Assembly (NCBI GenBank): GCA_002102555.1
Contig: MCFL01000036.1
Span: forward strand, 124,001 to 188,000
Length of the DNA stretch: 64,000 bases
Direction of reading: 5' to 3'
Source: Catenaria anguillulae PL171
Taxonomy: Eukaryota; Blastocladiomycota; Blastocladiomycetes; Blastocladiales; Catenariaceae
The translations under genes and the position numbers were made by a program. The first letter of the stretch is position 1. Each line of letters starts with the position of its first letter. Shown in pieces: positions 1 through 10,399 of this stretch. The notes under the pieces were generated by a model, which ran no database searches, had not been told where the DNA came from, and was given only the letters and a program-made list of their open reading frames with translations.

Positions 1-13
1 CCGCTCCACCACC

Positions 14-720
14 CTACTCCACATCCTTGTCGCTGCTGTCCGATCTGGACTCGTCCATGGCTGCGGTTCCAAGCGTCGCCGTGCTAGGACCAGGCACGTC
101 GCCCAACGACCAATCAAAGTGTGAGAGCTTGTCCTTGCACATGAACTCGACAGTCAAATTTGTAAATGCGCGCCGAAATCCGTGTCGAGAAGGATCCCCA
201 GATGAGCGCGCGACAAAGTTGTCACCAGCACGCTCCGCTCCAAGGTTTCCGTATGCAAGCGGTTGCAGGGCGAAAAGAGCGACTCGGACGGAATCGAGGT
301 TGCTTGCATGGTGAGCATGGCGTGGGCGGCCTTGCGGATCAATGGGTATGAGGTGTTGGCGGCCCACCACTTGTGGATTTCCCGATCCAGACTGACACAA
401 TGGTCGGCCAAGTACTTGTCAATTTCGACGGCGACTGGGTCGCCCGTTCCAATCTTTTGCCGCTTGTCCGCAGGATGGTCGTCGTCGCCAAAGAATGATT
501 CGAGAGCTGCCGCGGACGACGACACGCGGGCGATGCGCCGAGCGTGACATTGAGGGCCAGTTGGCGGGTTAGGATTGAATTTTCGGACGACCACGCGGCT
601 CCATCCAGGCCTTGATCTTGCGCAAGCGGACGCCGGGATGTAACACGGGCATAACCATGGCCGACTTGTGCGAATCTTGCTCCATCAAGCAGAATTGAGC
701 CCACGTCTCCTCCTCATGCG
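14..720 (-). pseudogene. hAT-family DNA transposase relic (C-terminal part)
   Basis: Remains of a hAT transposase on the minus strand, cut by the window edge or by decay. Seen: near 569-680 a 'VLHPGVRLRKIKAW' stretch like the conserved 'LDPR' segment of hAT catalytic domains, and at 154-594 the C-terminal dimerisation domain (EIDKYLADHC, then WWAANTSYPLIRKAAHAML, TSIPSESLFSPCNRL), which matches the family pattern of a W-containing helix, YP-L-x-x-A-A, and a TS-x-P-SE-FS box. A tail near 14-130 (KDKLSHFDW) lies in yet another frame. The match therefore runs through three minus-strand frames, implying at least two frameshifts, and no N-terminal BED finger or full catalytic core remains. It is not functional. 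I saw no terminal inverted repeats or target duplication. Family assignment is firm from the dimerisation domain; the exact ends are guesses. Confidence 0.75.
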
Positions 721-1076
721 ACTGTGGACAGGCAAGGGAGCGTGGTTCCGAGGTGGCGGCAGCGAGCGGGGTGAGGCACACAGGGTGTGGCCGAGGGTGC
801 AGGGCACTGGGGCAGTCACTTGGTAATGCAATACAATGCGAAAAGTCATAGGTTGCGAGTTGTCTCACAAGTCTTGATCGAGTGGTGGGTGAGTCGGTCT
901 CAAGTCTCACCTTGCACTGCATGGAGTGCTCGACTCACATGGAGTGCTCGACTCACTGCTCGTGCCGATCGACTCGGGTTGCACTCGCTCATCGCACTCC
1001 GATCCATTATAATGTCGAGTGCGATTTTCGACTGAGTCGTTTGCAGAACCCTACCGCCCTCCCCATTTTCACCAAC
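595..1076. other. intergenic: end of hAT relic and upstream region of the next gene
   Basis: No gene seen beyond the hAT remnant. An 18-bp unit (catggagtgctcgactca) is present twice in tandem around 919-956. The open frame of the downstream gene continues upstream to 882 without a stop, but the extension is compositionally unlike the protein and covers this tandem repeat, so I treat it as non-coding. Confidence 0.4.
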
Positions 1077-3622
1077 ATGCAGCCCAGTAACAACGACAAC
1101 AACAACCCTCGCCGTCGCCCCGTCAACCCACGCACCGTCTCACGCGAAAACTCGTTAATAGCCGAGTCGCCTCGCCCAACGGTCCGCCGTCGGACGTCGG
1201 CAGGTGACCTGCCCGAGCTCTACGACGCGGACGCTATGCATGCTGCGATGGAGGGCCTGTCGTTGGTGAGGAACCTCACGGCCCAGCCGGCCCCTGGCCC
1301 GTCGTCTGACACCTCCGGCACCATCGACATTGTCGGATCGTCGTCCACCATCGACATTGTCGGTGACTCGTCCCCTCGCGTTGTTGCAAAGGCACCCGTG
1401 CCCAAGGCTGCTGAGGGTCTGGTGCTGCCATCGCACGCTACTCCGCCGCCGGCCCGCAACGCTTTGCTGGTACTTGCCCCTGCGCCCACGCCGCACATGG
1501 TGCTCCTGTCGTCAGACGGCCCGTCGACAGTGACCTTGTCACCCGCGCGCATGATCCCGTCCGATGAGTTCATGCCGTCGCCGGCCGCCATGCCTGCGCC
1601 CGCAGTGGCCCTGTCGTCGGACGGCCCGTCAACAGTGACCTTGTCACCGGCGACGCTCTATGCGGACTTTCCTCCGCACATGATCCCGTCCGATGAGTTC
1701 ATGCCCTTGCCCCCCGCCATGCCTGCGCACGCGGTGGCCCTGTCGTCGGACGGCCCGTCAACAGTGACCTTGTCGCCGGCGACACTCTATGCGGACTTTC
1801 CTCCGCACATGATCCCGTCCGATGTGGTCGTGCCGTCGTCGCTCTCCCTCCCCTCCATGCACACTCCAACCCAGTCTCCGATTGCGCTCTCGCCTCGGGC
1901 CGTACCCTCGCTTCTGGCTGTGCCCTCGGATCCTATGCCTTGGGAAGTGCCAGGCGCGGGAATTGAGGTCGTGTTGCCCCCGGCCCCGACAATGGCCGAC
2001 CTCCAGGCCCAGGCCGCTTACGCTGCGGTCCTTACCCCAAGACGGATCGAGCGTAGACTGTCGCCGCCGCTGCGTGGATGTATGTTTCTGATGTCTTGAT
2101 TTGCATTCCCTTCATTCGTGTCACTTCTCACTCTTGTGACTACTTGGTTGATGTATTTAGTTCCCACCTATGCTGGCATGTTTGCACACGACGAGGAGCC
2201 AGCTCTCCCGTCCGTGATTGCGGCCATTCAGGTACCCTATTTTTTTGCCTTCCTCGTGTCTGGATTGCTGTCACCTTGTGCTAACCACGCTTGTTTTTTG
2301 GCAGGCCATTGTTTATGCCGGTGGCCACCCAGTCCGCGCCGCCATGTGGGACCTGTCCATCCTCAACTCGGACAACCAGGTTGCCCAAGCGCTTGGCTAT
2401 GCCATTGCGCTGGTCACCAACAACCATGGCCCCCTCAATCCGCGTGTGGCCTGGAATGTGTTGGCGGCAATGCGAGAGCAAGGCGTGCCTGAGGAGGTGC
2501 TTGGCCACCCAGTGGCCATGTTCCTTGCGCTCGTCCAGGACACGCTGGGCGGCTTTAGTCGACTCTCCGCTGGCTTTTTGGAGCTGGAGGGCGAGATGGC
2601 CAGGCATTGTGGGGTTGTCGTTTCCGGTTTGGTTGACCTGTTTTGCAAGGAGCCGCATCTTGGCTGGGAACGTACGGACAAGAATCCGGCCTGGATTGTG
2701 GTGGATGCGCGTGGGGCAGCGGCCATCCCTGACTTTGACTTGGCTCGCCCGTCGCAAACCAAGTTTCGCAGCGCCAGGTACTTTGCGCGTGTGGTTGTGC
2801 GGCGGGTGGTGCCAGACGGGGGGCAGGGCACACGTATGTTCCATTGAGAGTTCTCATCTTTCACATTGCGTTCTGGTCTTGTTGCTGCTCACACCTGTGA
2901 AAATCTACTTTGTGTTTTCCCGCTGTAGACGTTGTGCTCGTGTGGGGCAACAATGGGCTGCCTCATGTGCTCGAGGAGGACCGGCTGACCAAGGCTGCTG
3001 GGCGCCAGGTCAAGTACACGGCCACGTCAGGTTCGTGGATCACCTTGCGTGGTGGGCAGGTGGCAGGTGGGTTGCCCAAGTCCGCGCTGACCGATGGTTG
3101 GGTGGACGAACTGCTCGTCTTTGTCCGCGAGGACGTGGATCGTGGCGCATTTCCTGAGCCAACGGCCGCGCCCTGGATGGCAAGCATGGTGGCTGCTGCC
3201 GAGCTGTACCCGACTGTGTCAGCCAAGCGCGAGCCCATTGCTGCCGACTTGCTGCCGGCCAAATCGTGCGTTTTCTTTCAATGGACTTGATGTACTTGCG
3301 CAGCTCATGCTCACACCTGTCTCTGGTTTGATTCAGATGGGCTCAAATCCCAATCCCCACCCTGTCTGCCGCCGACGCAAAGGCCAATGCGCGCGACGCG
3401 TCCACAAAAGCTGGCAAGGCCATGGCGGCTCGGTTCATGGCTGCTCGGCATGCGCCGCGCACCGAGTCCCAGCAGGTGCATGCCGAACGCAAGAAGCAGG
3501 CCAAGGCCAACAAGTGGGCGCACTCACCAAAGCATTGGTACGGCCAACTGCGCGCCGCCGATGCTGCGGCATTGGCCCGCATCATGGATGCGGCTCAGGG
3601 GGGCGTCCAGAGTGAGGAGTGA
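1077..3622 (+). CDS. lineage-specific protein of unknown function, 741 aa, five exons
   Basis: I do not recognise this protein. Proposed exons are 1077-2079, 2161-2231, 2305-2833, 2929-3265 and 3337-3622; every junction is GT-AG and keeps one frame (2226 nt). The first 330 residues are Pro/Ser/Ala-rich and look disordered, with a 43-residue unit (beginning ALSSDGPSTVTLSP) repeated in tandem. From about residue 360 the sequence becomes globular: hydrophobic helices, a segment with VVLVWGNNGLPHVLEED, then a strand-rich part. The C-terminal 80 residues are Ala/Lys-rich (ERKKQAKANKWAH). There is no signal peptide or membrane segment. The start at 1077 is preferred over 882 because protein-like composition begins there. 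A nuclear or scaffold role would be a guess. The exon structure is well supported by frame continuity; function is unknown. Confidence 0.7.
1506..1838 (+). repeat. in-frame tandem repeat, 129-nt unit (43 aa), in the unknown five-exon gene
   Basis: Three head-to-tail copies begin at about 1506, 1611 and 1740. The first copy is 24 nt shorter because it lacks the eight residues LYADFPPH. Copies 2 and 3 are nearly identical at nucleotide level, so the duplication is recent. The unit encodes SSDGPSTVTLSPATLYADFP and then HMIPSDEFMP. Confidence 0.85.
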
Positions 3623-4170
3623 GCCTTGATGCGATCAATCAAGTGTTGAGGTTTGTTATGAAAGAAAGCATGGGCACGACCTCAGCCTCATTCATGGTAT
3701 GTACGTAGAACAGATTTAGCTGGTCAGAATGCCTGAAGCAGCTCAGAATGCCTGAAGCAGCTCAGCGAGGAAGTACCATCTTGAGATGATAAGCACACAT
3801 GCACTAAAGGCACACAGGTGGACGCTGGCCTTCGCCTATACATAGTGGCACTCAGATCATGAGAAAAGTTTCGCCCTTGCGTGAAGCCCTTCCGTTTGGG
3901 CGCCATTTTGGTTCAATCTCCGAATCAGTCGACTCAGTCGGCGATCTGCAGGGAAACCATCGTGCCACACAGGCCACCGATCTGACGCCCTGACACGAAC
4001 AGCGATCAGCGTGGTGGGTCGATCGCTCGGATAAACCCAAGGATCGCAGGCCAAGCATCCTGATGCGAGATAACTTACGAAAGACACTCCGTTCCCATCG
4101 CCGCAAAGTGCATTCTATGTGTTGACTGTCATCAATCGTAATAGCGAAATCGAAATCGAAACCCAACACA
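3623..4170. other. intergenic, no gene seen
   Basis: Separates the unknown gene from the carboxypeptidase. It holds a 19-bp tandem duplication (cagaatgcctgaagcagct, twice, about 3725-3762). Minus-strand open frames here lack start context and protein-like composition. Confidence 0.4.
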
Positions 4171-5784
4171 ATGATCCTTCTTGCTGTCCTGCACCTTGCA
4201 GCCACGGCTCTGCTGCTCGCCGGCACCACTGCCACGCACGCAGCCGCACTTGCCACTGGCAGCCGCCACCGCCCGTCCTCCTCCTCCATCTTCGCCCCGT
4301 CATCATTCGCCGCTGGCCAGTATCAACAACAACATGTCTTGACACTTCCTTCCACTCGCGCCAACCACATCCACGTCCCCTTCGTGCCCAACGCTGCTCG
4401 CCTCGTGCACGACCATGTCTTCGGCACTCAAAAGCCATCGTTTTCCACAAAGCAACAGACACCACCGCCTCCGATCTACCCGTCCCGCCACAACTACAAG
4501 GTCGACTCGCTCCCAGGCATCCGCCTCGACGACTCGCAATACACCTTGTACGCGGGCCACCTGCGCGTCGACAATCTCAACTCGACCCAGTTCTTCATGT
4601 ACTATGAGCTCGCCAACAAGACAAAGGACGTGCTCGTATGGCTCAACGGCGGGCCGGGCTCGTCATCGCTCTTTGGCCACTTTGTCGAAAACGGCCCGAT
4701 TCTCGTCAACTTTACATCGGGCGCACTCATCCACAACCCGCATGGGTGGCATGCGGCTGGCGCCAATGTGTTGTTTCTCGAAAATCCGGCGGGTGTTGGC
4801 TTTTCCCATGTCGACTCGGACGCAACCGTGGTCAAGACCAATGACGATGTTGGTCAACAATTCACGCGGTTTGCGACCGAGTTCCAGCAAGTCTTTGGTA
4901 GCCACCTGCACTGGTGGATCTCTGGCGAGAGCTTTGCGGGCATGTACATTCCATACATGGCCAAGCACGTGCTCGCACACAATGCACAGCACCCGCACGC
5001 GCTCGTCCGGTTGCAAGGCGTGGCCATTGGCAATGGCGCCTACAATTCGCCGTGGTCCGAGCCCGTCAACTGGGTGGATTTCCTGGATGCCGAGGGCCTG
5101 ATGCTGAACCCGGCAGGGCGTGCCCGCCTCGTGGATGCACGCAACAAGTGCTTTGATGCGCTCACCAAGCGCGACCCGCACGTGCCCCAGTCTGCGTTCC
5201 CATCGTGCCAGTGGATTTCCGACACGCTCTTCAACCAAACCCAATTTCTCGCACTCACAAACAACACACACTGCTTGCCCTCGACATTTGACATTCGCGT
5301 CACCAAATGCAATGCGGGTGATCCCACCGACACGCCTGCGCAATTCGCCACCGAGTACCTGAGCCAACGCCGCGTAGCGCTTGCCCTGCACGCTGTTGCC
5401 GCCAATGCGCCCGCGCGCAACTGGACGTCGTTCAACCCTGCCGTGTACGCCAACTTGAACGAAAACGCGGACCAGCCCAGCGCCGACTTGCTCCCGGGCC
5501 TGATTCGCAATGGCGTGCGTGTGCTGCTGTACAATGGCGACAAGGATTTCATTTGCAACTATGTGGGCACCGAAAACATGCTGGAGAAGTACCTCGAGTG
5601 GGAGGGCCAAGTTGGGTTTGGCCGCGGCGTCGAGTGGCAAACGTTGGAGGGAGGCTTTGGCGTGTACAAGAAGGCAAGGGGGTTGGCGTATGTGCGGGTG
5701 CGGGGTGCGGGGCATATGGTGCCTTTTAATTTGCCGAGGGGAAGTGTGGCCATGATGAGAGCGTTTTTGCGCGGCGATTTGTGA
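4171..5784 (+). CDS. secreted serine carboxypeptidase (peptidase family S10)
   Basis: Single-exon gene, 537 aa. It removes C-terminal residues from proteins or peptides in the secretory pathway, vacuole or outside the cell. Residues 1-24 form a hydrophobic signal peptide; a Ser/Thr/Pro-rich spacer follows to about residue 110, then the alpha/beta-hydrolase domain. Family motifs: WLNGGPGSSS (oxyanion region), GESFAGMYIP with nucleophile Ser254, NGDKDFICN with Asp459, and RGAGHMVPFNLPR with His515, so the triad is complete. Several N-x-S/T sites fit secretion. The length matches fungal Kex1/CPY-type enzymes, but there is no C-terminal membrane anchor, arguing against a Golgi Kex1. One oddity: the usual GGPGCSS has Ser in place of Cys. 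The start is the first ATG and directly precedes the signal peptide. Confidence 0.95.
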   Translation: MILLAVLHLAATALLLAGTTATHAAALATGSRHRPSSSSIFAPSSFAAGQYQQQHVLTLPSTRANHIHVPFVPNAARLVHDHVFGTQKPSFSTKQQTPPPPIYPSRHNYKVDSLPGIRLDDSQYTLYAGHLRVDNLNSTQFFMYYELANKTKDVLVWLNGGPGSSSLFGHFVENGPILVNFTSGALIHNPHGWHAAGANVLFLENPAGVGFSHVDSDATVVKTNDDVGQQFTRFATEFQQVFGSHLHWWISGESFAGMYIPYMAKHVLAHNAQHPHALVRLQGVAIGNGAYNSPWSEPVNWVDFLDAEGLMLNPAGRARLVDARNKCFDALTKRDPHVPQSAFPSCQWISDTLFNQTQFLALTNNTHCLPSTFDIRVTKCNAGDPTDTPAQFATEYLSQRRVALALHAVAANAPARNWTSFNPAVYANLNENADQPSADLLPGLIRNGVRVLLYNGDKDFICNYVGTENMLEKYLEWEGQVGFGRGVEWQTLEGGFGVYKKARGLAYVRVRGAGHMVPFNLPRGSVAMMRAFLRGDL

Positions 5785-6087
5785 TGGATACATTCTTTGG
5801 AATACATGTCACTGTCGCTCGTTCGGGGTTTGTTGGTCACCTCTTTGACATATAACTGACGACCGAGACACACAGTGAGACATGATGCCTTCAAAGTGGT
5901 CCTGAGACATGTGGAACCCGATCCTCCATGGCCTGAAAGACTTTTTGTGTCGTTGAGAAATATTAATAGGAGCCAAGTTTAGGTACACATCAAAAGCAGA
6001 CTGGGTCAGACGGATCTGATCATCAACCTGGGCCCGCTTCGTCCAGTTGCCCTCCATCGAACAAGCTTCAAGCTGCACGTAAATACA
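5785..6087. other. intergenic, no gene seen
   Basis: Carries the 3' end of the carboxypeptidase gene and the upstream region of the first small membrane-protein gene. No RNA gene or repeat recognised. Confidence 0.4.
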
Positions 6088-6095
6088 TATAAAAA
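6088..6095 (+). promoter_or_regulatory. TATA box (tataaaaa) of the first array gene
   Basis: The octamer tataaaaa lies 61 bp upstream of the ATG at 6149. That leaves room for a transcription start about 30 bp downstream and a short leader, supporting the 6149 start. Confidence 0.55.
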
Positions 6096-6148
6096 GTGGG
6101 TGGCTCCTTGTCCATGCCTGTGTCTCACGCCCAAATAAATGGCAGAGC

Positions 6149-6772
6149 ATGCCACCATCAATATCTACGGCGCCGACTGCTGAGCGCTCCACGAAACAAT
6201 CCGACCATCGCACATTCATGACGTTACCAGCACCCGACACCGCCACCACTAACACCGAGCCCCTCTTGCCCTGCACCCATGCGAGCACTCGGCCCGCCGA
6301 CGTCAAACCATTTGCCGAAATGAAAAGCGTTCGCCTTCGTACCATCGCCAACGACTGCGGTAGCAACAACACTTGGTATACAACACCAATCTACCTCCTA
6401 AAGCGTTCTCCGTTCATCCTCCCGCAGGCCTTGGTCATGGTGTTGTCGCCATCCACAATCGCCCGGGCGTATGCAGGCCTCAGCGCTTGTGCCTTGTGGA
6501 ACACGCTCATCCTTTCGGCATTTCAGGATGTGGGTGAGTGGCGGATGGTGTACTACTGGGCGCATATTGCTGGCAAGGTTGTGTTTGCGGGATTGGCTGG
6601 GTTTTTGGTCAAGTACCGGGTACAAGAGTTTGTGGTGAGCGGTGAATACGGGGATCTTGTGAGCACAGTATTGGAGGCAGCCATGGCTGTGGGATACCTT
6701 GTACTCGAGGCAACGACATCAGAGTGGTCGCAGGGGGCGGACATCAAGAAGCAGTTGGGGATTCGGTCTTGA
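6149..6772 (+). CDS. small multi-pass membrane protein, array member 1
   Basis: 207 aa, function unknown. After a polar N-terminus of about 70 residues comes a motif shared with two downstream neighbours (NTWYTTPIYLL here; NTWSTTPGFIL and NTWYSTPRFIL there). Three to four hydrophobic segments follow: about residues 88-110, 112-130, 140-160 and 173-190. Between the second and third lies the conserved GEWRMVYYWAHIAGK (GEWRPVYYW and GEWRSVYYW in the neighbours). These blocks show that the genes at 6.1, 7.2 and 8.5 kb are tandem paralogues. It is intronless. A TATA box 61 bp upstream supports the start; Met24 (6218) is an alternative. No catalytic or transport motif is visible. Confidence 0.75.
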   Translation: MPPSISTAPTAERSTKQSDHRTFMTLPAPDTATTNTEPLLPCTHASTRPADVKPFAEMKSVRLRTIANDCGSNNTWYTTPIYLLKRSPFILPQALVMVLSPSTIARAYAGLSACALWNTLILSAFQDVGEWRMVYYWAHIAGKVVFAGLAGFLVKYRVQEFVVSGEYGDLVSTVLEAAMAVGYLVLEATTSEWSQGADIKKQLGIRS

Positions 6773-7163
6773 GCGTGTGGAGCGTCCAGACGATCACATT
6801 GAATCTGCCGAGTTTGCATTGTGAGACATACCAATACAAGTCTCGTTTGACTCGTTTGAATGTCATTCGCCATCAACAATTCAAGTGAAAAACGACGCCA
6901 AAAGTGGGTTGCTTCTTCAAGTTGCGGTGGTGTTGATTCTGTTGCTTCTTTCGAGATAATATACAAGCCAGCCAATGGCCCGTTATTACTAACGCCAATT
7001 TCTACACCTTCAATTCAATACAAAACCTGTCTCCAACCCAGATTCACCACCTGCCGACAACACCCACACATGTTAACATCAATCGCCAAAATCATCAGGC
7101 TCTCTCACTCCATCCCGTTCTCAAATCCCCAAAACGTTCGACCAAACCAATCAACCATACCTG
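6773..7163. other. intergenic, no gene seen
   Basis: Spacer between array members 1 and 2. A longer plus-strand open frame overlaps it but is in another frame from the conserved membrane-protein blocks. Confidence 0.4.
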
Positions 7164-7730
7164 ATGTCGACATCCACGTCCGTTTCCCCACCCGCAGTGG
7201 CCCAACCCGACACTCTGCTTCTCGCCTCCAGCAAGGTCGAGCCCCAAGCCACACTCCCTGTGGCCGACACGCCCGAAATGCTCACAAACACTTGGTCAAC
7301 GACACCGGGCTTCATCCTCTCGGAGCACATGCTTTACTTTTACCTTGTCGGCTTTTCGGTCTGGGTGATCCGTGAACCAGTCTCGCCACTGATCTGCGCT
7401 TTTGTCGGATGTGTATCGTGCTGGCACTGGAACATTGTCGTTTTTCGGGCATTTTGCAACTTGGGCGAGTGGCGCCCCGTGTACTATTGGATAAATGTGG
7501 TAAGCGACATTGCCATGGTGACATTTGCAGCTGCGTACCTTGCGCTCGCGTTTGTGGTTGGCGACAACGATTCGGATGTAGCCAGTGTTGTGTTCCGATT
7601 GATTGGGGCCGTGTTTGTTGTCGGTTGTGTCGCACTTAATGTCTTCATCGCGCCACCGCGGGTTCGCATTGCGAAGTGGGTCAAGGAGAGGAGGAGGGAG
7701 CGTGAGCGGATGCAAAATGCTGGTCTGTGA
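7164..7730 (+). CDS. small multi-pass membrane protein, array member 2
   Basis: 188 aa, intact, intronless, function unknown. It shares with members 1 and 3 the NTWSTTPGFIL motif before the first membrane segment, FCNLGEWRPVYYW before the third, and with member 3 the acidic DND-DVASV loop and a basic tail (IAKWVKERRRERERMQ). Four hydrophobic segments are at about residues 57-75, 80-100, 118-140 and 148-166, and the Arg/Lys-rich C-terminus is probably cytosolic. It gives the best intact template for reading the damaged copy at 8.5 kb. The start is the ATG giving an N-terminal length similar to its paralogues. Confidence 0.8.
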   Translation: MSTSTSVSPPAVAQPDTLLLASSKVEPQATLPVADTPEMLTNTWSTTPGFILSEHMLYFYLVGFSVWVIREPVSPLICAFVGCVSCWHWNIVVFRAFCNLGEWRPVYYWINVVSDIAMVTFAAAYLALAFVVGDNDSDVASVVFRLIGAVFVVGCVALNVFIAPPRVRIAKWVKERRRERERMQNAGL

Positions 7731-8516
7731 GGACGTTTCGTTTCATGTTTGGCATTCTGTCCAGAGAGTGAGACATGTGTTTTGGATGAATCGTGTTCTC
7801 GAATCAGTAAACTCTGGTGGTTTCTTTACTCGGGTGAGTTACATGTCTCTCTCAGATTGCAATGGCACTTGGCAATACATCTAATCTATCGCAGTTGCCA
7901 TCAATGTATATGTACAACGCTCAAGCTCAAGCATCGCCACGCGAGAGCAAGTGTGTCCGACGTGCGATGATATCGGGCTGCGAGACTGACACATCAAGAT
8001 CACAGCCAAGTTGTCACTTTAGCGTGTTCCATTTCTCACTCTGTATGCTTGAAGATGGCATAGCACTATGGAAGCATTGCAATTGGTACCCGATAACCTT
8101 GCGTTGTCATCCTTGTAGTAGAAATTGGCAACCCTGAAATGGTACCAAGTTTGTCGGTGCAATTGAAAAACAAAGAATGCCTGAGTTGGACTGCGTGTTC
8201 TTGACATGTGCTCAGGCTGCAGTGAGAGTATGGTCGGTCATTAAGCCGGTCCATTGGGTTCCTCATGAAACGATATTGTTGAGTGCAAATGCTGAAGTCC
8301 GAAGTGGACAACGTCATGGGCTGTGCGCTCAGATACTTGATTGCCTTGCGGTTTGCGGTCTGCTTTCCGCTCCATCTCCTCAATAGAAACCTGCTTGTGC
8401 AAGTCCACGGTAATCACTCACATGCTAAATGTTTATATTCCAAGAACGAACCCCATCCTCACGATCGGAACTCACCGTTTCACTCTTCTTGAATGTGTTA
8501 GACTAAAACCACCACC
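7731..8516. other. intergenic, no gene seen
   Basis: 786 bp between array members 2 and 3. Several short open frames exist on both strands; none has protein-like composition or resembles the neighbours. Confidence 0.4.
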
Positions 8517-9120
8517 ATGCTCGACCGAACCACTCAATTCATCATGCCGCCATCCGACCCAGTTCCCACTCTGGTCCCAACCGACACTGGCCGCTCGGAT
8601 CCCAGCACGGCAAAGTCGTCATCTATTAACCCTTCAACCGCCACACCCGAGATCACAAACACTTGGTATTCGACACCGCGCTTCATCCTCGTGAATCGCG
8701 TCGCATATATACTTTCTCGCTGCTGCCTTCGCGATAGGCTTCAACCCAGTCACCATCCCATGGATGAACGCGTTCATGGGATGGAGCTTGTGTTTGCTCT
8801 TGAACACGGCTATACGTCAAGCATTCTGCAAGCTGGGCGAGTGGCGGTCCGTGTACTATTGGGCGTATGTGGCGGGCGACATTGGAATGGCAGCATTCGC
8901 CATTACCTTCTTTGCGCTAGTGTTTGTTGTTGGCGATACCGATATGGATGTCGCAAGCGTCTTCGTGAAAGGATTTGGCACGGTGGCCATGGTGGGTTGT
9001 CTCGCACTCGATATCCGGGCGCCAGGCCGGAAAGTCATTGCAACATGGATCAAGGAGAGGAGGAGGGAGCGGGAACGGCAGCAAAAGACTGGTGGAGTTG
9101 TGAGCACGTTGAATGTTTGA
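8517..9120 (+). pseudogene. small multi-pass membrane protein, array member 3, with an apparent frameshift
   Basis: The N-terminal part (MLDRTTQFIM to NTWYSTPRFILVNR) is open in one frame. The rest (HIYFLAAAFAIGF, then NAFMGWSLCLLLNTA, FCKLGEWRSVYYW, DTDMDVASVF and the basic tail IKERRRERERQQ) is in another. The switch lies near 8695-8705, inside the first membrane segment, and member 2 reads straight through the equivalent point. There is no splice-site pair that would explain it. Everything on both sides is well conserved, so this is either a very young pseudogene or a one-base sequence error. Without the shift the product would be about 200 aa with the same topology as member 2. Confidence 0.7.
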
Positions 9121-9445
9121 CAAATACATCAAAAATCAAGTGAGACAATGAAACACTTCAGTGCTTGTGTCGTCGATTGTTTCCTGCTCTGAGGATGTGA
9201 GCTGCTCTCGGCATTGAACTCATCTCTCTGTCATAGATTCAATAAGTATACGAGTGCTCCGACCGCAAGAAAGCAAACCTTGAAGCGGATTGCGCCGTCA
9301 CGACGATTTCGGCAACTTTATGACTCGGACGATCGCGAGCCGACACGGCCAGAATCGGCTCGTTGCATGCGACTGAAAGCAGCACAAGACTCATAGCAAC
9401 ACACCCAAATTCACCTGCCCGACTACGCATCCAACTTCCACACCC
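9121..9445. other. intergenic, no gene seen
   Basis: Spacer between array members 3 and 4. Nothing recognised. Confidence 0.4.
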
Positions 9446-9928
9446 ATGCCCATCCGACCCGAGTCATCGCCACCTCGGCCTGGGCCACGGACAGGCCCGC
9501 GGTCGCCCATCCTGGCCTTGCTCTCACTTTGCTGGATCATCGTCCCGAACGCATACTACGCATTCAACGGTACAAAGTGCCAGCTGTACAACCTCCTCCA
9601 CGGCCTCGCCGCGCTTACCGTGTACTCGTTTTTTGCGCATGAGCGGGTGCGGCTCGGGTGGGAGGGTAAGAACATGTATTACACGTACTTGGCGGCGACC
9701 ATGGCCAGTGCGGGAGTGGTCGGTGCGATTTTGGCTCTCGGCAGAGAAGGGACAAGGAGTTTTCAGAAGACTGGGGGCGGTGGCGAGGATGGGCAGCCAA
9801 TGATGAGTGATTTGGTGTTCAGATTGGTTACAGGTGCAGCAGTCGCATGTGTGGTTTTGCAGGGAGCAATGGTGACTCGGCTGGCGAGACGAGTGATTCA
9901 GCCAGAAAGCGGTTGGGACAAGCGGTGA
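9446..9928 (+). CDS. small multi-pass membrane protein, array member 4
   Basis: 160 aa, intronless, function unknown. Clearly paralogous to member 5: VPNAYYAFNGTKCQLYNLLHG against VANAYLTVFGTQCLLYNLQHG, and SAGVVGAILALGREGTRSF against SAAVVGAMLALGREGSRQF. Four hydrophobic segments occur at about residues 22-40, 50-64, 77-97 and 123-145. Similarity to members 1-3 is weaker but visible in the last segment (VFRLVTGAAVACVVLQ against VFRLIGAVFVVGCVALN of member 2) and in overall topology, so all five genes may be one diverged family (inference). The N-terminus is Pro/Arg-rich and short. There is no signal peptide and no catalytic motif. Confidence 0.75.
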   Translation: MPIRPESSPPRPGPRTGPRSPILALLSLCWIIVPNAYYAFNGTKCQLYNLLHGLAALTVYSFFAHERVRLGWEGKNMYYTYLAATMASAGVVGAILALGREGTRSFQKTGGGGEDGQPMMSDLVFRLVTGAAVACVVLQGAMVTRLARRVIQPESGWDKR

Positions 9929-10399
9929 ATCGTATATTGTGATGTGAAGTTTCCGTCCGTCCAGTACTCGGCGCCGCCCATATATCTCTCAATGGTAATT
10001 AAATCGACCATCGTCATTCCTCCATTGCAATACTTCCCTTTGTGGTAACTGGTAGCATTCCACAAGGTCTCTGCCCTTCCATCGATCTGCGGGCCGATAC
10101 CTAAGTTGGGGTCTACTAGTATTGAATCATGGAGAGAGCTTTGGAAGTGTTTCGCGCTCACTTTTGCCATGACTTGGGAGTCTTTGAGTACCCCGGTGTG
10201 CTGGGCAGGCATAAAAACAATACATGTGCACATCAGAAGACTTTCTTGAAGAGCACTCGAGTGATTGGAATGAATCATTCCATACAGGAAGCCCCGGGCC
10301 GTCTGCTGCTTGAACATTATTTAACTCTCTCAACAACTTCGCGCAACTCAATGCTGCCTCTGCACACATTATCCAACACCGCCATCGTGGCCTCTGACC
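9929..10399. other. intergenic, no supported gene
   Basis: Spacer before array member 5. A minus-strand open frame (9898-10317) overlaps the 3' end of member 4 and has no recognisable domain. The 3' half may contain the true first exon of member 5 (see that entry). Confidence 0.35.

Noticed and set aside
882-1076. Upstream extension of the open frame of the five-exon gene
   Set aside because: Covers an 18-bp tandem repeat and has a composition unlike the protein; the ATG at 1077 is preferred.
9898-10317. Minus-strand 139-aa open frame
   Set aside because: No domain, overlaps the end of array member 4, and lies in the spacer and probable promoter of member 5.
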